From RYN-230 sp963768945 (GTDB lineage: Bacteria > Actinomycetota > Actinomycetes > Streptosporangiales > Streptosporangiaceae): a DNA stretch of 64,000 nt. Shown piece by piece: positions 8,480 to 17,605 of this stretch; positions within the stretch are counted from its first letter, which is position 1, and each line of letters begins with the position of its first letter. The notes under the pieces were generated by a model, which was not told where the DNA came from, did no database searches, and saw nothing but the letters and a program-made list of their open reading frames with translations. The translations under genes were made by a program, and so were the position numbers. The stretch is taken from assembly GCA_963768945.1 (NCBI GenBank), contig CAVYJW010000003.1, positions 1,984,001 through 2,048,000 of the forward strand. Direction: 5' to 3'.

Positions 8480-9970
8480 CTAGGTCTCGGCCGGCCACGA
8501 GCCCCAGCGCAGCGCGGGCTCCGGCAGTTCCGGGGGCTCGGCGAAGGCGGGCGGATTGCCGAAGTCGAGGGTGTCGAGCGGCGAGACCGCGGCGGCGTCC
8601 CGAGCGGTCAGCGGGGGCAGGTTCCACTTCTGCTCGATCAGCTTGAGCACGGACGTGTGGTCGAAGACCTGCGAGGTGACGTAGCCCGGGCGCGCGTACG
8701 GCGAGACGACGACGGCCGGGACCCGGAACCCGTAGCGGTCGTAGCGCTGCGGCCCGGCGTCCAGCTTCTGGGCATTCTTGACGTACGCCGGTGCCAGCAT
8801 CCGCAGGAGAGCGTGGATCCAGGTCCGGTGGCTGAACACGCTGCGGCCCGGCACATCGTCCGGCTCGACGGCCGGCGGCGGCGGGACGTGGTCGTAGTAG
8901 CCGCCGTGCTCGTCATAGAGCCAGATCAGCAGGGTATTGGCCCACCCCTTGCCGTGCATGACCCGCATGATGACCTCCGCGGCGAAGCTCTCGCCCTTGT
9001 GGATGTCCTGCGGGTTTTCCTCGGAGTACGCCTTGAAGTCGGGGTCCACGAGGCTGAACGCGGGCAGCGTCCCCTGGTCGGCATCGGCGAAGAACTGCTC
9101 GGTGCCGCGCACGTGCAGCATGTACCGGGCGAGGCCCAGCGGGTAGATGTCCCCGGTGAACTGCATGTCCTTGCCCAGCTGGGCGAGGGAGGTCGGGTCC
9201 AGCGCGCGAAGCGACCGGAGCCGGCGCTGGAGCATACGGCGCCGGTGCCGCAGCGCCGACCGCAGGCCGGTCTTGCCCCCAGCCAGCGGGTGGTAGTTCA
9301 CCCACGAGATGCCGTGCGTGCTGAGCAGGTCGAAGATGGTCCCGTGCTCCGGGTAGTCGGCCAGGTTCATCGGCAAGTCGTCGATGAGCCCGTTGGCGGT
9401 CCCGGAGATCAGGAACCGGCGGTTGGGGAATGTGGGCCCCAGGCAGGAGGAGAACCAGCGGTCCGCCAGCGGGAACGTCCGGGCCAGGCCGTGATAGAAG
9501 GGCAGGTCCCGCTCGGTCCAGTAACCCATGGCCACGGTGGCGTCCTTGTCCGGCATGAGCTGCTGGGTCGCGCTGACGAACCCGTCGAGCTTGCCGTCCG
9601 CCCACTGCAGGTGGGTTGCGTGCCAGCTCTGCGACGGGGTTTCGGGCAACTGGATCGTGCTGGCCAGGTGGTGCGCGGGTACCGATTCGCCCTCGACGCC
9701 GGTGTTGGACACCTCCGGCTCGCCATCCGGGCCGAGCGGGGATCCCTCGCCCCGGCCGGCCAGCATGCCCAGGTAGTTGTCGTAGGAGTGGTTCTCCATC
9801 ATCAGCACGACGATGTGCTTGATCTGGGGCAGCAGGTCGGTCCCTGCGGGCTGGCCTGGCGCCGGGAGCCGGCCGTCCCTGTAGCCGGAAATGCGGCGGG
9901 AGACCCGCTTCAGCTCACGCTGTTCGAGCCGGTTCCACACGTTCGCGCCACCTTCGGTAGATGACCGCAT
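8480..9970 (-). CDS. Phosphoesterase family protein (phospholipase C / acid phosphatase type)
   Basis: The 496-residue product has the signatures of the PF04185 phosphoesterase superfamily: VVLMMENHSYDNYLGM near residue 55 (metal and nucleophile region), YDEHGGYYDHVPPPPA near 350 and FDHTSVLKLIEQKW near 440. The family covers phospholipase C and AcpA-like acid phosphatases acting on phosphate esters. There is no convincing signal peptide at the chosen ATG, which is unusual for a family that is often secreted; a GTG at 9940 is an alternative start but adds none. It heads a short operon with the GAF-ANTAR gene. Confidence 0.88.
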   Translation of the reverse strand: MRSSTEGGANVWNRLEQRELKRVSRRISGYRDGRLPAPGQPAGTDLLPQIKHIVVLMMENHSYDNYLGMLAGRGEGSPLGPDGEPEVSNTGVEGESVPAHHLASTIQLPETPSQSWHATHLQWADGKLDGFVSATQQLMPDKDATVAMGYWTERDLPFYHGLARTFPLADRWFSSCLGPTFPNRRFLISGTANGLIDDLPMNLADYPEHGTIFDLLSTHGISWVNYHPLAGGKTGLRSALRHRRRMLQRRLRSLRALDPTSLAQLGKDMQFTGDIYPLGLARYMLHVRGTEQFFADADQGTLPAFSLVDPDFKAYSEENPQDIHKGESFAAEVIMRVMHGKGWANTLLIWLYDEHGGYYDHVPPPPAVEPDDVPGRSVFSHRTWIHALLRMLAPAYVKNAQKLDAGPQRYDRYGFRVPAVVVSPYARPGYVTSQVFDHTSVLKLIEQKWNLPPLTARDAAAVSPLDTLDFGNPPAFAEPPELPEPALRWGSWPAET

Positions 9971-10130
9971 CGCCTGCGGTGCTGCTGACTGGGCGCGGTC
10001 TCAGCGCGGCAGCCTGCCCCCCTCTACCCAGGCGACCGCGCCCCATTCACGGCGGCCCCGTCGCGTACCAACACAGGGCAAAGCCGTGGCTTTCCATCTG
10101 GAAGTCAGACGAGCTCGCGGGCGCGGCGGT

Positions 10131-11006
10131 CTACCGGGGAACCCGCACCAGCAGACGGCCCGGCTGCACCACGACCACCAGCTCGCTGGTGGTGCCCATG
10201 ACCTCGCCGTCGAGTTCCCACAGCTGCGGCCGGTCGAGCTGGACGCGGAGCTCGCGGAACACGCTGCGGGCGACGCGGCCGGTCCGGGCGCGCCGCAGGA
10301 ACACGTCCACCGTGAGGGCCAGCCAGCCGGACCAGCCCCGGGCGGTCAGCACCATGACATCGAGCAGCCCGTCGTCTGGCTCCGCGCCCGGCAGCAGGGC
10401 CACCCCGCCTTGCAGCGCGCCCACGTTGCCGACGATGATGCCGCTGGCCCGGCGGCGCAGCACGCGGCCGCCGTCGGCGCACAACGTGGCGCGCGCCGGG
10501 CGGGCCCACAGATGACGCAGCGCGGAGAGCGAATACGCCAGCCAGCCCAGCCGCTTCTTGAGCGGCTCGCTGGTGCTGTCCAGCAGCATCGCGTCGAAGC
10601 CGATCCCGGCCATGGCCACGAACGGGTGACCGTTGGCGTTGCCCACGTCCAGACGCCGGTCCCGGCCGTTCAGCGCGACCGCCAGCGCCTCGTCCAGGGC
10701 CAGCGGCAGGCCGAGGTTACGGGCCAGGATGTTGCCGGTCCCGGCCGGCAGCACAGCGAGCGGGACACCGCTGCCGACGATCCCTTCGGCGCACGCGGTG
10801 ACGGTCCCATCGCCGCCGCTGGCCAGGACCACGTCCACCTGCTCGGCCACCGCAGCCTCAGCCAGTCCCCGGCCGGTCTCTTCCGGGGTGGTTTCCAGCC
10901 AGAGCGGCCCGCTCCAGCCGTGCGCGGCCATGGCTTCGGTGACCTGGGCCCGGAATCGGGCACCATCGGGGTGTTTCGTGGGATTGACGACCACAGCCGC
11001 GCGCAT
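10131..11006 (-). CDS. Diacylglycerol kinase-family lipid kinase
   Basis: The 291-residue product starts MRAAVVVNPTKHPDG, the first strand of the DAGK catalytic domain. It carries VVLASGGDGTVTACAEGI, the GGDGT nucleotide-binding signature, and LAVLPAGTGNILARNLGLP. The C-terminal domain has the expected ELDGE segment. The family phosphorylates diacylglycerol, sphingosine-like or other lipid alcohols with ATP at the membrane face. The ATG at 11006 sits directly before the fold. The gene is divergent from pgeF with a gap of about 220 bp, so it may respond to the same cell-envelope signals, though this is inference. Confidence 0.9.
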   Translation of the reverse strand: MRAAVVVNPTKHPDGARFRAQVTEAMAAHGWSGPLWLETTPEETGRGLAEAAVAEQVDVVLASGGDGTVTACAEGIVGSGVPLAVLPAGTGNILARNLGLPLALDEALAVALNGRDRRLDVGNANGHPFVAMAGIGFDAMLLDSTSEPLKKRLGWLAYSLSALRHLWARPARATLCADGGRVLRRRASGIIVGNVGALQGGVALLPGAEPDDGLLDVMVLTARGWSGWLALTVDVFLRRARTGRVARSVFRELRVQLDRPQLWELDGEVMGTTSELVVVVQPGRLLVRVPR

Positions 11007-11227
11007 GTTCTTACAACGCCTCAGGCCGCATGCGGCGAACCCTACTAGCCCGGGGGACGACCCCCTGGACCCCCGCCCATCGCCGGTGGTCAGCGCGGCC
11101 CCTTCCGCGCAACCCTCCGCCGGCGGCGGACTGCGGCGCCGCGCACTGCGGGCCCGTGTACTGTTGCGGCGTGGTGACAGCGCCAACATCGGCCACGGCC
11201 GGCATCCGCCGGCAAGGGAGTCTGGAC

Positions 11228-12064
11228 GTGCTGGCCTGGCCGTCGCTCGACGCCCTCGGCGTGGACGCGTTCGTGACGACACGGCGCGGCGGCGTCTCGG
11301 CCGGGTCCTACGCCACCCTCAACCTGGGCCTGCACGTCGGGGACAATCCGGCCGACGTGCTGGTGAACCGGCGGAGGGTGGCGGCCGCCCTCGACGCGGA
11401 CCTGGGCGACTTCGTCTTCGCCAGCCAGGTACACGGCCGACGCGTCGCGGTCGTGTCCGCGGCCGACCGGGGGCGTGGCGCGCTCCGCCTGGACGACGCC
11501 GTCGCGTCCACGGACGCCCTGGTGACCGCCGACCCGGGCACGGTACTGGCCATCCTGGTCGCCGACTGCGTGCCGATCATCCTGGCCGACCCGCAGGCCG
11601 GGGTGCTGGCCTGCGTGCATGCTGGCTGGCGCGGGACGGTGGCCGGCGTGACCGGGGCCGCGCTGCACGCGATGCAGGCGCTGGGCGCACGGCCGGAGCG
11701 GATCCGGGCGGCGATCGGGCCGGCCGTGGCGGCGGACCGCTATCAGGTGGGCCCGGAGGTCGCGGCGGCGGCCGACCGCTTCTTCGGCGGGAACACCGGC
11801 GGGATCATGCGCCCCGACGGATCCCCTGCTTCACCGGCGGGGCGGTGGCTCTTCGACCTGCCCGCGGCCAACCGGCGCGTCATCCGCGAGACGGGGGTGC
11901 CGGACGGCCAGATCTACGGCAGCGGCCTGAGCACCGCCAGCCAGATCCCGGACAGCAGGGGCATGAACATCCAGGGCCCGGAGTTGTTCTTCAGCGACCG
12001 GGCGGCCCGCCCGTGCGGCCGGTTCGCCGCGGTCGTCCGGCTGAGGCCCAGGGAGGGCACGTGA
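11228..12064 (+). CDS. pgeF: Peptidoglycan editing factor PgeF (laccase-domain protein)
   Basis: The 278-residue product carries the zinc-site residues of the DUF152/PgeF family: His69 in SQVHGRRV, Cys114 in VADCVPI and His131 in VHAGWRGT. PgeF removes wrongly incorporated L-Ser from UDP-MurNAc precursors (established for the E. coli protein); some relatives are purine nucleosidases. I chose the GTG at 11228 because aagggag lies 7 bp upstream and the fold starts at once; earlier in-frame GTGs at 11171/11174 lack this. Its stop overlaps the murL start (GTGA at 12061-12064), indicating translational coupling in a cell-wall precursor operon. Confidence 0.9.
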   Translation: MLAWPSLDALGVDAFVTTRRGGVSAGSYATLNLGLHVGDNPADVLVNRRRVAAALDADLGDFVFASQVHGRRVAVVSAADRGRGALRLDDAVASTDALVTADPGTVLAILVADCVPIILADPQAGVLACVHAGWRGTVAGVTGAALHAMQALGARPERIRAAIGPAVAADRYQVGPEVAAAADRFFGGNTGGIMRPDGSPASPAGRWLFDLPAANRRVIRETGVPDGQIYGSGLSTASQIPDSRGMNIQGPELFFSDRAARPCGRFAAVVRLRPREGT

Positions 12065-13433
12065 GCACCCCGCCGTTCCGGTACGACGGCTACCAGATCG
12101 ATCCGGCTCGCGGGCTTCTGACCTGCCGGTACTCCGTGGGTGACTACCGCTTCAGCGAGCGGGTCACCGTGCCCGCCGACCCGGGCCGCTGGGCCCGCGC
12201 GGACGTGGGAAAGGCGGCGCGGCTGGTGTTCCTGCTGGCCGGCGTGTCCTACTACAAGACGGCCGCCGCACCCGTGATCGACCTGGGCGACACCGCGGTC
12301 ACCGACACCGAACGGGCGTTCCTGCGCTCGTTCTATCTCGACGGCCTGGCCGAATTCGGTTACCGCAACGGCCTGGACCTGTCCGGGCTGCGCATCGAGG
12401 GCCCGTCCCGGCCGGGCGGGACGCCGCCCGCGGCCCGGCCAGCAGCCCAGGCGACAGGGCCCGGCCGCCCCCTGGTGCCGTTCGGCGGCGGCATCGACTC
12501 GATCGTCACCGCGGAGATGATCCGCGAGCGGGCCGAGCCCGCGCTCTTCATCGTGAGCCTGCCGGGGACCGGTTCGAGGCGATCGAGCGGCCCGCGGCGG
12601 TCACCGGGCTGCCCATCCTGCGCGCCGAGCGCGAGATCGACCCGCAGCTGCTGCGCTCCCGCGACCTGGGGTTCCTCAACGGTCACGTCCCGGTGACCGG
12701 CATCATCTCAGCCATCGCAGTGCTGGCCGCGACACTCGACGGCCGAAACGCCGTGGTGATGTCCAACGAATGGTCCGCGTCCATCCCGACCCTGGAGGTG
12801 AACGGCTCGCCCGTCAATCACCAGTACTCCAAGAGCGCGACGTTCGAGGCGGCCTTCCGCAGCGTGCTGGCCGGATCGCTCGGCCCGGACTTCGCCTACT
12901 TCTCCGCGCTGCGCCCGTTCAGCGAGCTGTGGGTGGCCCGGCGGTTCGCCGCGCTGACCCAGTACCACGACACGTTCCGCAGCTGTAACCGTGCCTTTCA
13001 CATCGACAAGTCGCGCCGGCTCGACCACTGGTGCGGCCGCTGTGACAAATGCTGCTTCATCGACTTGATCCTGGCGCCGTTCCTGCCCGCCGCGGACCTG
13101 GAACGGATCTTCGCCGGGCACGAGCCGCTGGCCGACAGCGACATGGCCGACACGAGTTCAGGCGACGACGGCTCACTGGCCGACAAGTTCCGGTCACTGC
13201 TCGGCACCACTCCCACGAGCAAACCGTTCGAGTGCGTGGGTGAGGTCGGTGAATGCCGGGCCGCGGCGGTGCTCGCCGCGCAGCGGCCCGACCGGGCCGG
13301 CACCAAGCTGCTCCAGGTGCTGGCCGCGGAGCTGGATGGGCTGCCGCACCCGTCCGCCCCCGCGGAGCTGCTCCGCCCGCTCGGCCAGCACTTCATCCCG
13401 GATACCTATGCGCCCGACGATCTCCTGGTCTGA
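12061..13433 (+). CDS. murL: MurL-type UDP-MurNAc-L-Ala-L-Glu epimerase, with a one-base frameshift
   Basis: The gene is read in one frame from GTG 12061 to about 12564 (PFRYDGYQID...VPFGGGIDSIVTAEMIRERAEPALFIVS) and in another from there to the TGA at 13433 (GDRFEAIERPAAVTGLPILR...LNGHVPVTGIISAIAVLAA...DHWCGRCDKCCFIDLILAPF...CVGEVGECRAA). A single missing base in the GGGG at 12564-12567 restores a normal ~457-residue protein with GGGxDS and CxxCxKC motifs. MurL epimerises the terminal L-Glu of UDP-MurNAc-L-Ala-L-Glu to D-Glu; the following gene is the matching MurD2 ligase. Since murD2, pgeF and surrounding sequence look intact, a sequencing error is likely, but a natural frameshift is not excluded. 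Confidence 0.85.
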
Positions 13434-14769
13434 CCTGCGCGCCGCGGTCGGCGGCACACCGGGCGGCGGGCTGGCCGGCGGCCGGGTCGGCCTGTGGGGC
13501 CTTGGGGTAGAGGGCCTGGCCAACCTCCGCGCGCTCAGCGCCCTGGGCTGCCAGCCCGTGCTCGTCGACGACCATCCGCCGGCCGGCGGGGCGGACGGCC
13601 AGCCGGTGCTCGCCACCGGCGACGGCGGCCTGGCCGCCCTGGCCCGCTGCGACGTCGTGATCAAGTCACCGGGCATCAGCCGGTACCGCGACGACCTGCG
13701 TCAGCTGGAGGCGCGCGGCATTCCGGTCGTGGGCGGCCTGGGATTGTGGCTCCAGGAGGCACCCCGGGACCGGGTGCTGTGCATCACCGGCACCAAGGGC
13801 AAGAGCAGCACCACAGCCATCGCGGGCCACCTGCTCACCAGGTGGGGCTACCGGTGCATGGTCGGCGGGAACTTCGGCCAGCCGCCGTGGGAACCCGCCC
13901 AGGCGGGCCTGGGCTACGACTACTGGGTGATCGAGACGTCCAGCTACCAGGCCACCGACCTGGGCTGCTCGCCGCCGGTCGTCGCGGTGACCTCGCTGCA
14001 CCCCGATCACCTGCCCTGGCATCAGGGCGTGGAGAACTACTACCGGGACAAGCTGTCCGCGTGTTCCCAGCCAGGCGCGGACCTGACCGTGGCCAACGGC
14101 GACAGCGGCCCGCTCCGGGACCGGGTGGCGCTGCTCGGGCCGCGGGTGGAGTGGGTGCACGCCGACGACGACCCGGAGGCGGACTGGATGGGCCCGCTCG
14201 GCCTGCTGGGCGCCCACAGCCGCCGCAACGCCCTGATCGCCCGGGCCTGCCTGCGCGCCCTCGGCGTGCCGCAGGCGGCTGACGACGCCGCGCTGCGTGA
14301 GGCCGCGGCCGGGTTCCAGCCGCTCAGCAGCCGGCTGCAAGCCATCGGGACGGTGGCCGGCGTGACGTTCGTGGACGACAGCCTGTCCACCAACGTGCTG
14401 CCCACGCTGGCGGCGCTGGACGCGTTCCCGGGCCGCCGGGTAGCGCTGATCGCGGGCGGCCAGGATCGCGGGATCGACTACGCGCCGCTGGCGGCGGGGC
14501 TTGCGGACCGCACCGCGCCGACGCTTGTGCTGACCGTGCCGGACAGCGGGCCGCGCATCGCGGCCGCGATCGAGGCCGCGCATCCCGGCAAGGCCGAGGT
14601 GCTGGCCTGCCCGGACCTGGGCGCGGCCGTGCAGCGGGGCTTCGCCTGGGCCCGCCCGGACGGGGTGGTGCTGCTCTCCCCGGCCGCGCCCAGCTTCGGC
14701 CAGTTCCGCGACTACCGGGACCGGGGCGACGCGTTCGCCCAGGCCATGCGCGCCTGCTCCGCCGGGTAA
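13408..14769 (+). CDS. murD2: MurD2-type UDP-MurNAc-L-alanine:L-glutamate ligase
   Basis: This 453-residue Mur ligase has the ATP-binding P-loop GTKGKSST at residues 128-135, the central-domain block VIETSSYQATDL, a TSLHPDHLPWHQ loop and the C-terminal VDDSLSTNVLPTLAALDAF motif. MurD-like ligases add Glu to UDP-MurNAc-L-Ala. Immediately downstream of, and overlapping by 26 bp, a murL gene, this one should be the L-Glu-adding variant described in Xanthomonas. I place the start at ATG 13408, inside murL; an earlier in-frame start would only extend antiparallel to no known domain. A canonical murD may exist elsewhere. Confidence 0.85.
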   Translation: MRPTISWSDLRAAVGGTPGGGLAGGRVGLWGLGVEGLANLRALSALGCQPVLVDDHPPAGGADGQPVLATGDGGLAALARCDVVIKSPGISRYRDDLRQLEARGIPVVGGLGLWLQEAPRDRVLCITGTKGKSSTTAIAGHLLTRWGYRCMVGGNFGQPPWEPAQAGLGYDYWVIETSSYQATDLGCSPPVVAVTSLHPDHLPWHQGVENYYRDKLSACSQPGADLTVANGDSGPLRDRVALLGPRVEWVHADDDPEADWMGPLGLLGAHSRRNALIARACLRALGVPQAADDAALREAAAGFQPLSSRLQAIGTVAGVTFVDDSLSTNVLPTLAALDAFPGRRVALIAGGQDRGIDYAPLAAGLADRTAPTLVLTVPDSGPRIAAAIEAAHPGKAEVLACPDLGAAVQRGFAWARPDGVVLLSPAAPSFGQFRDYRDRGDAFAQAMRACSAG

Positions 14770-14774
14770 CCGCG

Positions 14775-16133
14775 GTGCCGGGCGCCCCTGCAAAGGCACT
14801 GCCGCAGGCCCTGCTCCGCGATCTCGCCGCGGTGGTGGGCGGCCCGCACGTGCTGACCGGCGACGCCACCGCGGGCTACGCAGTGGACTGGACCGGCCGG
14901 TTCCGGGGTAACCCGCCCGCCGTCGTGCGGCCGCGGGACGCCGCGCAGGTCGCCGCGGTGCTGGCGCTGTGCTCCGGCGCCGGGATCCCGGTGGTCCCCC
15001 AGGGCGGCAACACAGGCCTGGTCGGCGGGGGTGTCCCGGTGCACGGCGAAGTCGTGCTCAGCCTGGCCCGGCTGGACCGGCTAGGCCCGCCCGACGTGGA
15101 GGCGGCGCAGGTCACCGCGGGCGCCGGGGTGACCCTCAGCCAGGTGGCGGCGGCCGCGCCCGGCCTGGACCTCGGCGTCCTGATCGCCAGCCGGGACAGC
15201 GCCACGGTGGGCGGCGCGGTGGCCACCAACGCCGGCGGGCTGCGGGTGCTGCGCTACGGGCCGATGCGCGCCCAGTTGCGCGGCATCGAGGCCGTCCTGG
15301 CCGACGGTACCGTCCTGTCCCACCTGTCCGGCCTGGTGAAGGACAACACCGGGTACGACTACCCGTCGCTGCTGGCCGGATCGGAAGGCACCCTCGCCGT
15401 CATCACCGAGGCGCGGCTCCGGCTGGTCCCCCGGGCCCGGGATCTCGTCACCGTGCTATGCGGGTTTCCCAGCCTTGGTGAGCTTCACGCGTCGGCTCGG
15501 CTGGCCGCCGCCCGGGTCCCGGGCCTGCTTTCGGCCGAGTTCTTCACCGCCGCGGGGCTGGACCTGCTGACCAGCCGGGCTGGCCTGGCCCCGCCGCTGG
15601 CCGTGCCCGCGCAGGCGTATCTCCTGCTGGAGGCGGACGGCCCGGGTGCGCTGGACGATCTGGCCGCCGTCGCCGGGGATCATCCCGCCGCGGTGGCACA
15701 GTCGGCGGCGGACCGGGCCCGGCTGTGGGCCTACCGGGAACGGCACCCGGAAGCGGCGGGTTTCCTCGGCGTGCCACTCAAGCTGGACGTCTCGGTGCCC
15801 GCGGCGCGCTGGGTGCAGCTGGCCGAGGGAGTGGCCGGGGTCGTGGCCGGCGTGGACCCGGGCGCCACGGTGATCACCTTCGGTCACGTCGCCGACGGGA
15901 ACGTGCACGTCAACATCGTCCCCGGGGCACCCCCGGACGGACGGCACGAGGACGCGGTGTTCTCGTTCGTGGCGTCGCTGGGCGGCTCGATCTCCGCCGA
16001 GCATGGCATCGGGGCGCTGAAAGCGCGCTGGCTCCCGCTGGCCCGGTCCGCGGCCGAGCGGGAACTGTTCGCCCGGATCCGCGGCGCCTTCGACCCGGCC
16101 GGCATTCTCAACCCGCACGTGCTGCCGCGCTGA
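14775..16133 (+). CDS. FAD-linked oxidoreductase of the GlcD / D-2-hydroxyglutarate dehydrogenase type
   Basis: The 452-residue product has an N-terminal PCMH-type FAD domain (VVPQGGNTGLVGGGVPVHGEVVLSL near residue 75; DSATVGGAVATNAGGLRVLRYGPM near 140; GYDYPSLLAGSEGTLAVITEA near 195). A C-terminal FAD-oxidase domain follows, with the metal-site blocks ITFGHVADGNVHVNI and SAEHGIGALKARWL. Members oxidise D-2-hydroxyacids such as D-lactate, glycolate or D-2-hydroxyglutarate. The GTG start is 5 bp after murD2, so it is probably the last gene of the pgeF-murL-murD2 transcript. A metabolic link to glutamate is possible but unproven. Confidence 0.88.
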   Translation: MPGAPAKALPQALLRDLAAVVGGPHVLTGDATAGYAVDWTGRFRGNPPAVVRPRDAAQVAAVLALCSGAGIPVVPQGGNTGLVGGGVPVHGEVVLSLARLDRLGPPDVEAAQVTAGAGVTLSQVAAAAPGLDLGVLIASRDSATVGGAVATNAGGLRVLRYGPMRAQLRGIEAVLADGTVLSHLSGLVKDNTGYDYPSLLAGSEGTLAVITEARLRLVPRARDLVTVLCGFPSLGELHASARLAAARVPGLLSAEFFTAAGLDLLTSRAGLAPPLAVPAQAYLLLEADGPGALDDLAAVAGDHPAAVAQSAADRARLWAYRERHPEAAGFLGVPLKLDVSVPAARWVQLAEGVAGVVAGVDPGATVITFGHVADGNVHVNIVPGAPPDGRHEDAVFSFVASLGGSISAEHGIGALKARWLPLARSAAERELFARIRGAFDPAGILNPHVLPR

Positions 16134-16274
16134 GCTGCGCGGACTCCTCCCGGGCGGGTCGGCGGCCCGGCGAGGCCGGGTAGCGGCGCGTTTTGGGCTC
16201 CATCCCTCGGGTAGCCAAGGGCCCGTTCAGCCGCCTGGCTGGGCGCGCACTACCGACTGAGAGGAACCACTCCG

Positions 16275-16352
16275 GTGTACATCGGTATCGGCACCATCGT
16301 GGTCATCGTGATCATCGTGCTCATCATCCTCCTGCTGCGCCGCGGCATCTGA
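16275..16352 (+). CDS. 25-residue single-span membrane peptide
   Basis: GTG 16275 opens a 25-codon frame (YIGIGTIVVIVIIVLIILLL then RRGI), with a gagagg ribosome-binding site about 10 bp upstream. A perfect palindromic terminator starts 22 bp after the stop. A hydrophobic core closed by two arginines and the tight flanking signals make it a real small gene in my view. Such peptides are frequent in actinomycetes and have no known function. Confidence 0.65.
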   Translation: MYIGIGTIVVIVIIVLIILLLRRGI

Positions 16353-16373
16353 CTTCCCGGACCCATCCCGCCT

Positions 16374-16407
16374 CGCCGGGGCCTGGCCATATGGCCAGGC
16401 CCCGGCG
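16374..16407 (+). terminator. Palindromic hairpin terminator
   Basis: Two 17-base arms (16374-16390 and 16391-16407) are perfect reverse complements with no separate loop. There is no T tract, as is common for actinobacterial terminators. Confidence 0.7.
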
Positions 16408-16565
16408 CGGTCCCGGACGGGCCCGTAGTCCCGGGCGAGCCTGTGGCTGGCACGGGACTGGCTGCGCAATGTTGGCAGCGCAGGTACTGGCAGCATCGGG
16501 TCGCCGGTATGAGAGGCCGGCGGCATCGGGTCGGCGGCTTGAGGCCGGTAAGGTACCTGGCACTC

Positions 16566-17357
16566 ATGCCTGCTGACGACTCCCCCGCATCCCGCTCCGT
16601 CGTGACCGCCCGGCTCCGCGCGGCGGGCTGCGTCTACGCCGAGGACGAGGCGGATCTGCTGATCGCGGCCGCCAGTACGCCTGCCGACCTGGCCAGCCTG
16701 GTTGACCAGCGAGCCGCGGGCCAGCCTCTCGAGCACGTGCTGGGCTGGGCGGAGTTCTGCGGCCTGCGGATCGCGGTGGATCCCGCGGTATTCGTCCCAC
16801 GGCGCCGCACCGAGTTCCTGGCCAGCCAGGCCATCACGCTGGCCCGGCCCGGCGCCGTGATCGTGGACCTCTGCTGCGGCTCGGGCGCTCTGGCGGCCGC
16901 CATGGCAGCCGCCATCGACCGGCCTGAGGTGCACGCCGCCGACATCGACCCGGCTGCGGTGCGCTGCGCCGCGCGCAACCTCGCGGCCGCAGGCGGCCGG
17001 GTCTACGAGGGCGACCTATACGAGCCGCTGCCCGCGGCACTGCGCGGGCGGGTGGACATCCTGCTCGCCAACGTGCCCTACGTGCCGACCGGCGAGGTCG
17101 GCCTGCTTCCCCCGGAAGCGCGGGACTTCGAGGCGCGGGTCGCCCTGGACGGTGGGCCCGACGGCCTTGGCGTGCTGCGGCGGGTCGCGGCCGGCGCACC
17201 GCAGTGGCTGGCGCCGGGCGGGTACCTGCTCTCGGAGATCAGTGAGCACCAGGAGGCCGCGGCCACCGGGGCGGCCACCCGCAGCCGCCTCACCGCGCGG
17301 GTGGCCAGGTCGCGCGAGCAGGGCGCCACCGTGCTGATCGCCACCCGGCCGGGCTGA
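16566..17357 (+). CDS. PrmC-related protein N5-glutamine methyltransferase
   Basis: The 263-residue product has the HemK/PrmC layout: an N-terminal helical domain ending QPLEHVLGWAEFCGLRIAV, then VFVPRRRTEFLA, the SAM-binding loop VIVDLCCGSGALAAA near residue 100, and the catalytic motif written NVPYVP instead of NPPY. That variant marks the PrmC-related subfamily common in actinobacteria rather than PrmC itself, which methylates release-factor Gln. The substrate here is therefore uncertain. The ATG at 16566 is chosen because it lies just upstream of the helical domain; upstream DNA is low-complexity. Confidence 0.82.
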   Translation: MPADDSPASRSVVTARLRAAGCVYAEDEADLLIAAASTPADLASLVDQRAAGQPLEHVLGWAEFCGLRIAVDPAVFVPRRRTEFLASQAITLARPGAVIVDLCCGSGALAAAMAAAIDRPEVHAADIDPAAVRCAARNLAAAGGRVYEGDLYEPLPAALRGRVDILLANVPYVPTGEVGLLPPEARDFEARVALDGGPDGLGVLRRVAAGAPQWLAPGGYLLSEISEHQEAAATGAATRSRLTARVARSREQGATVLIATRPG

Positions 17358-17434
17358 GCCGGGCTGGTTCCGTCGGGTCGGGCTGGAGACAAGCTGGATT
17401 TCCTGCGCCGGGCCCTGGGACTGCCGCGGCCGGC

Positions 17435-17486
17435 CGCGGGCTGAGGGCGCTCGGGCCGGGCGCGGGCTGAGGGCGCTCGGGCCGGG
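17435..17486 (+). repeat. Two direct 26-bp repeats
   Basis: Bases 17435-17460 are repeated exactly at 17461-17486 in the gap between the methyltransferase and the histidine kinase genes. There is no coding sequence here. Confidence 0.9.
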
Positions 17487-17605
17487 CGCCGGTGCCGCGC
17501 AGGTGGACCTAGGTACACCCCTGTTCCGGGGGTCAGGGACACTGCCAGGCGGGCGGCCCGGCGGGCAGACTGGCGGGGTGAGCCCGGCAACCCGAGGAGA
17601 CCGTG

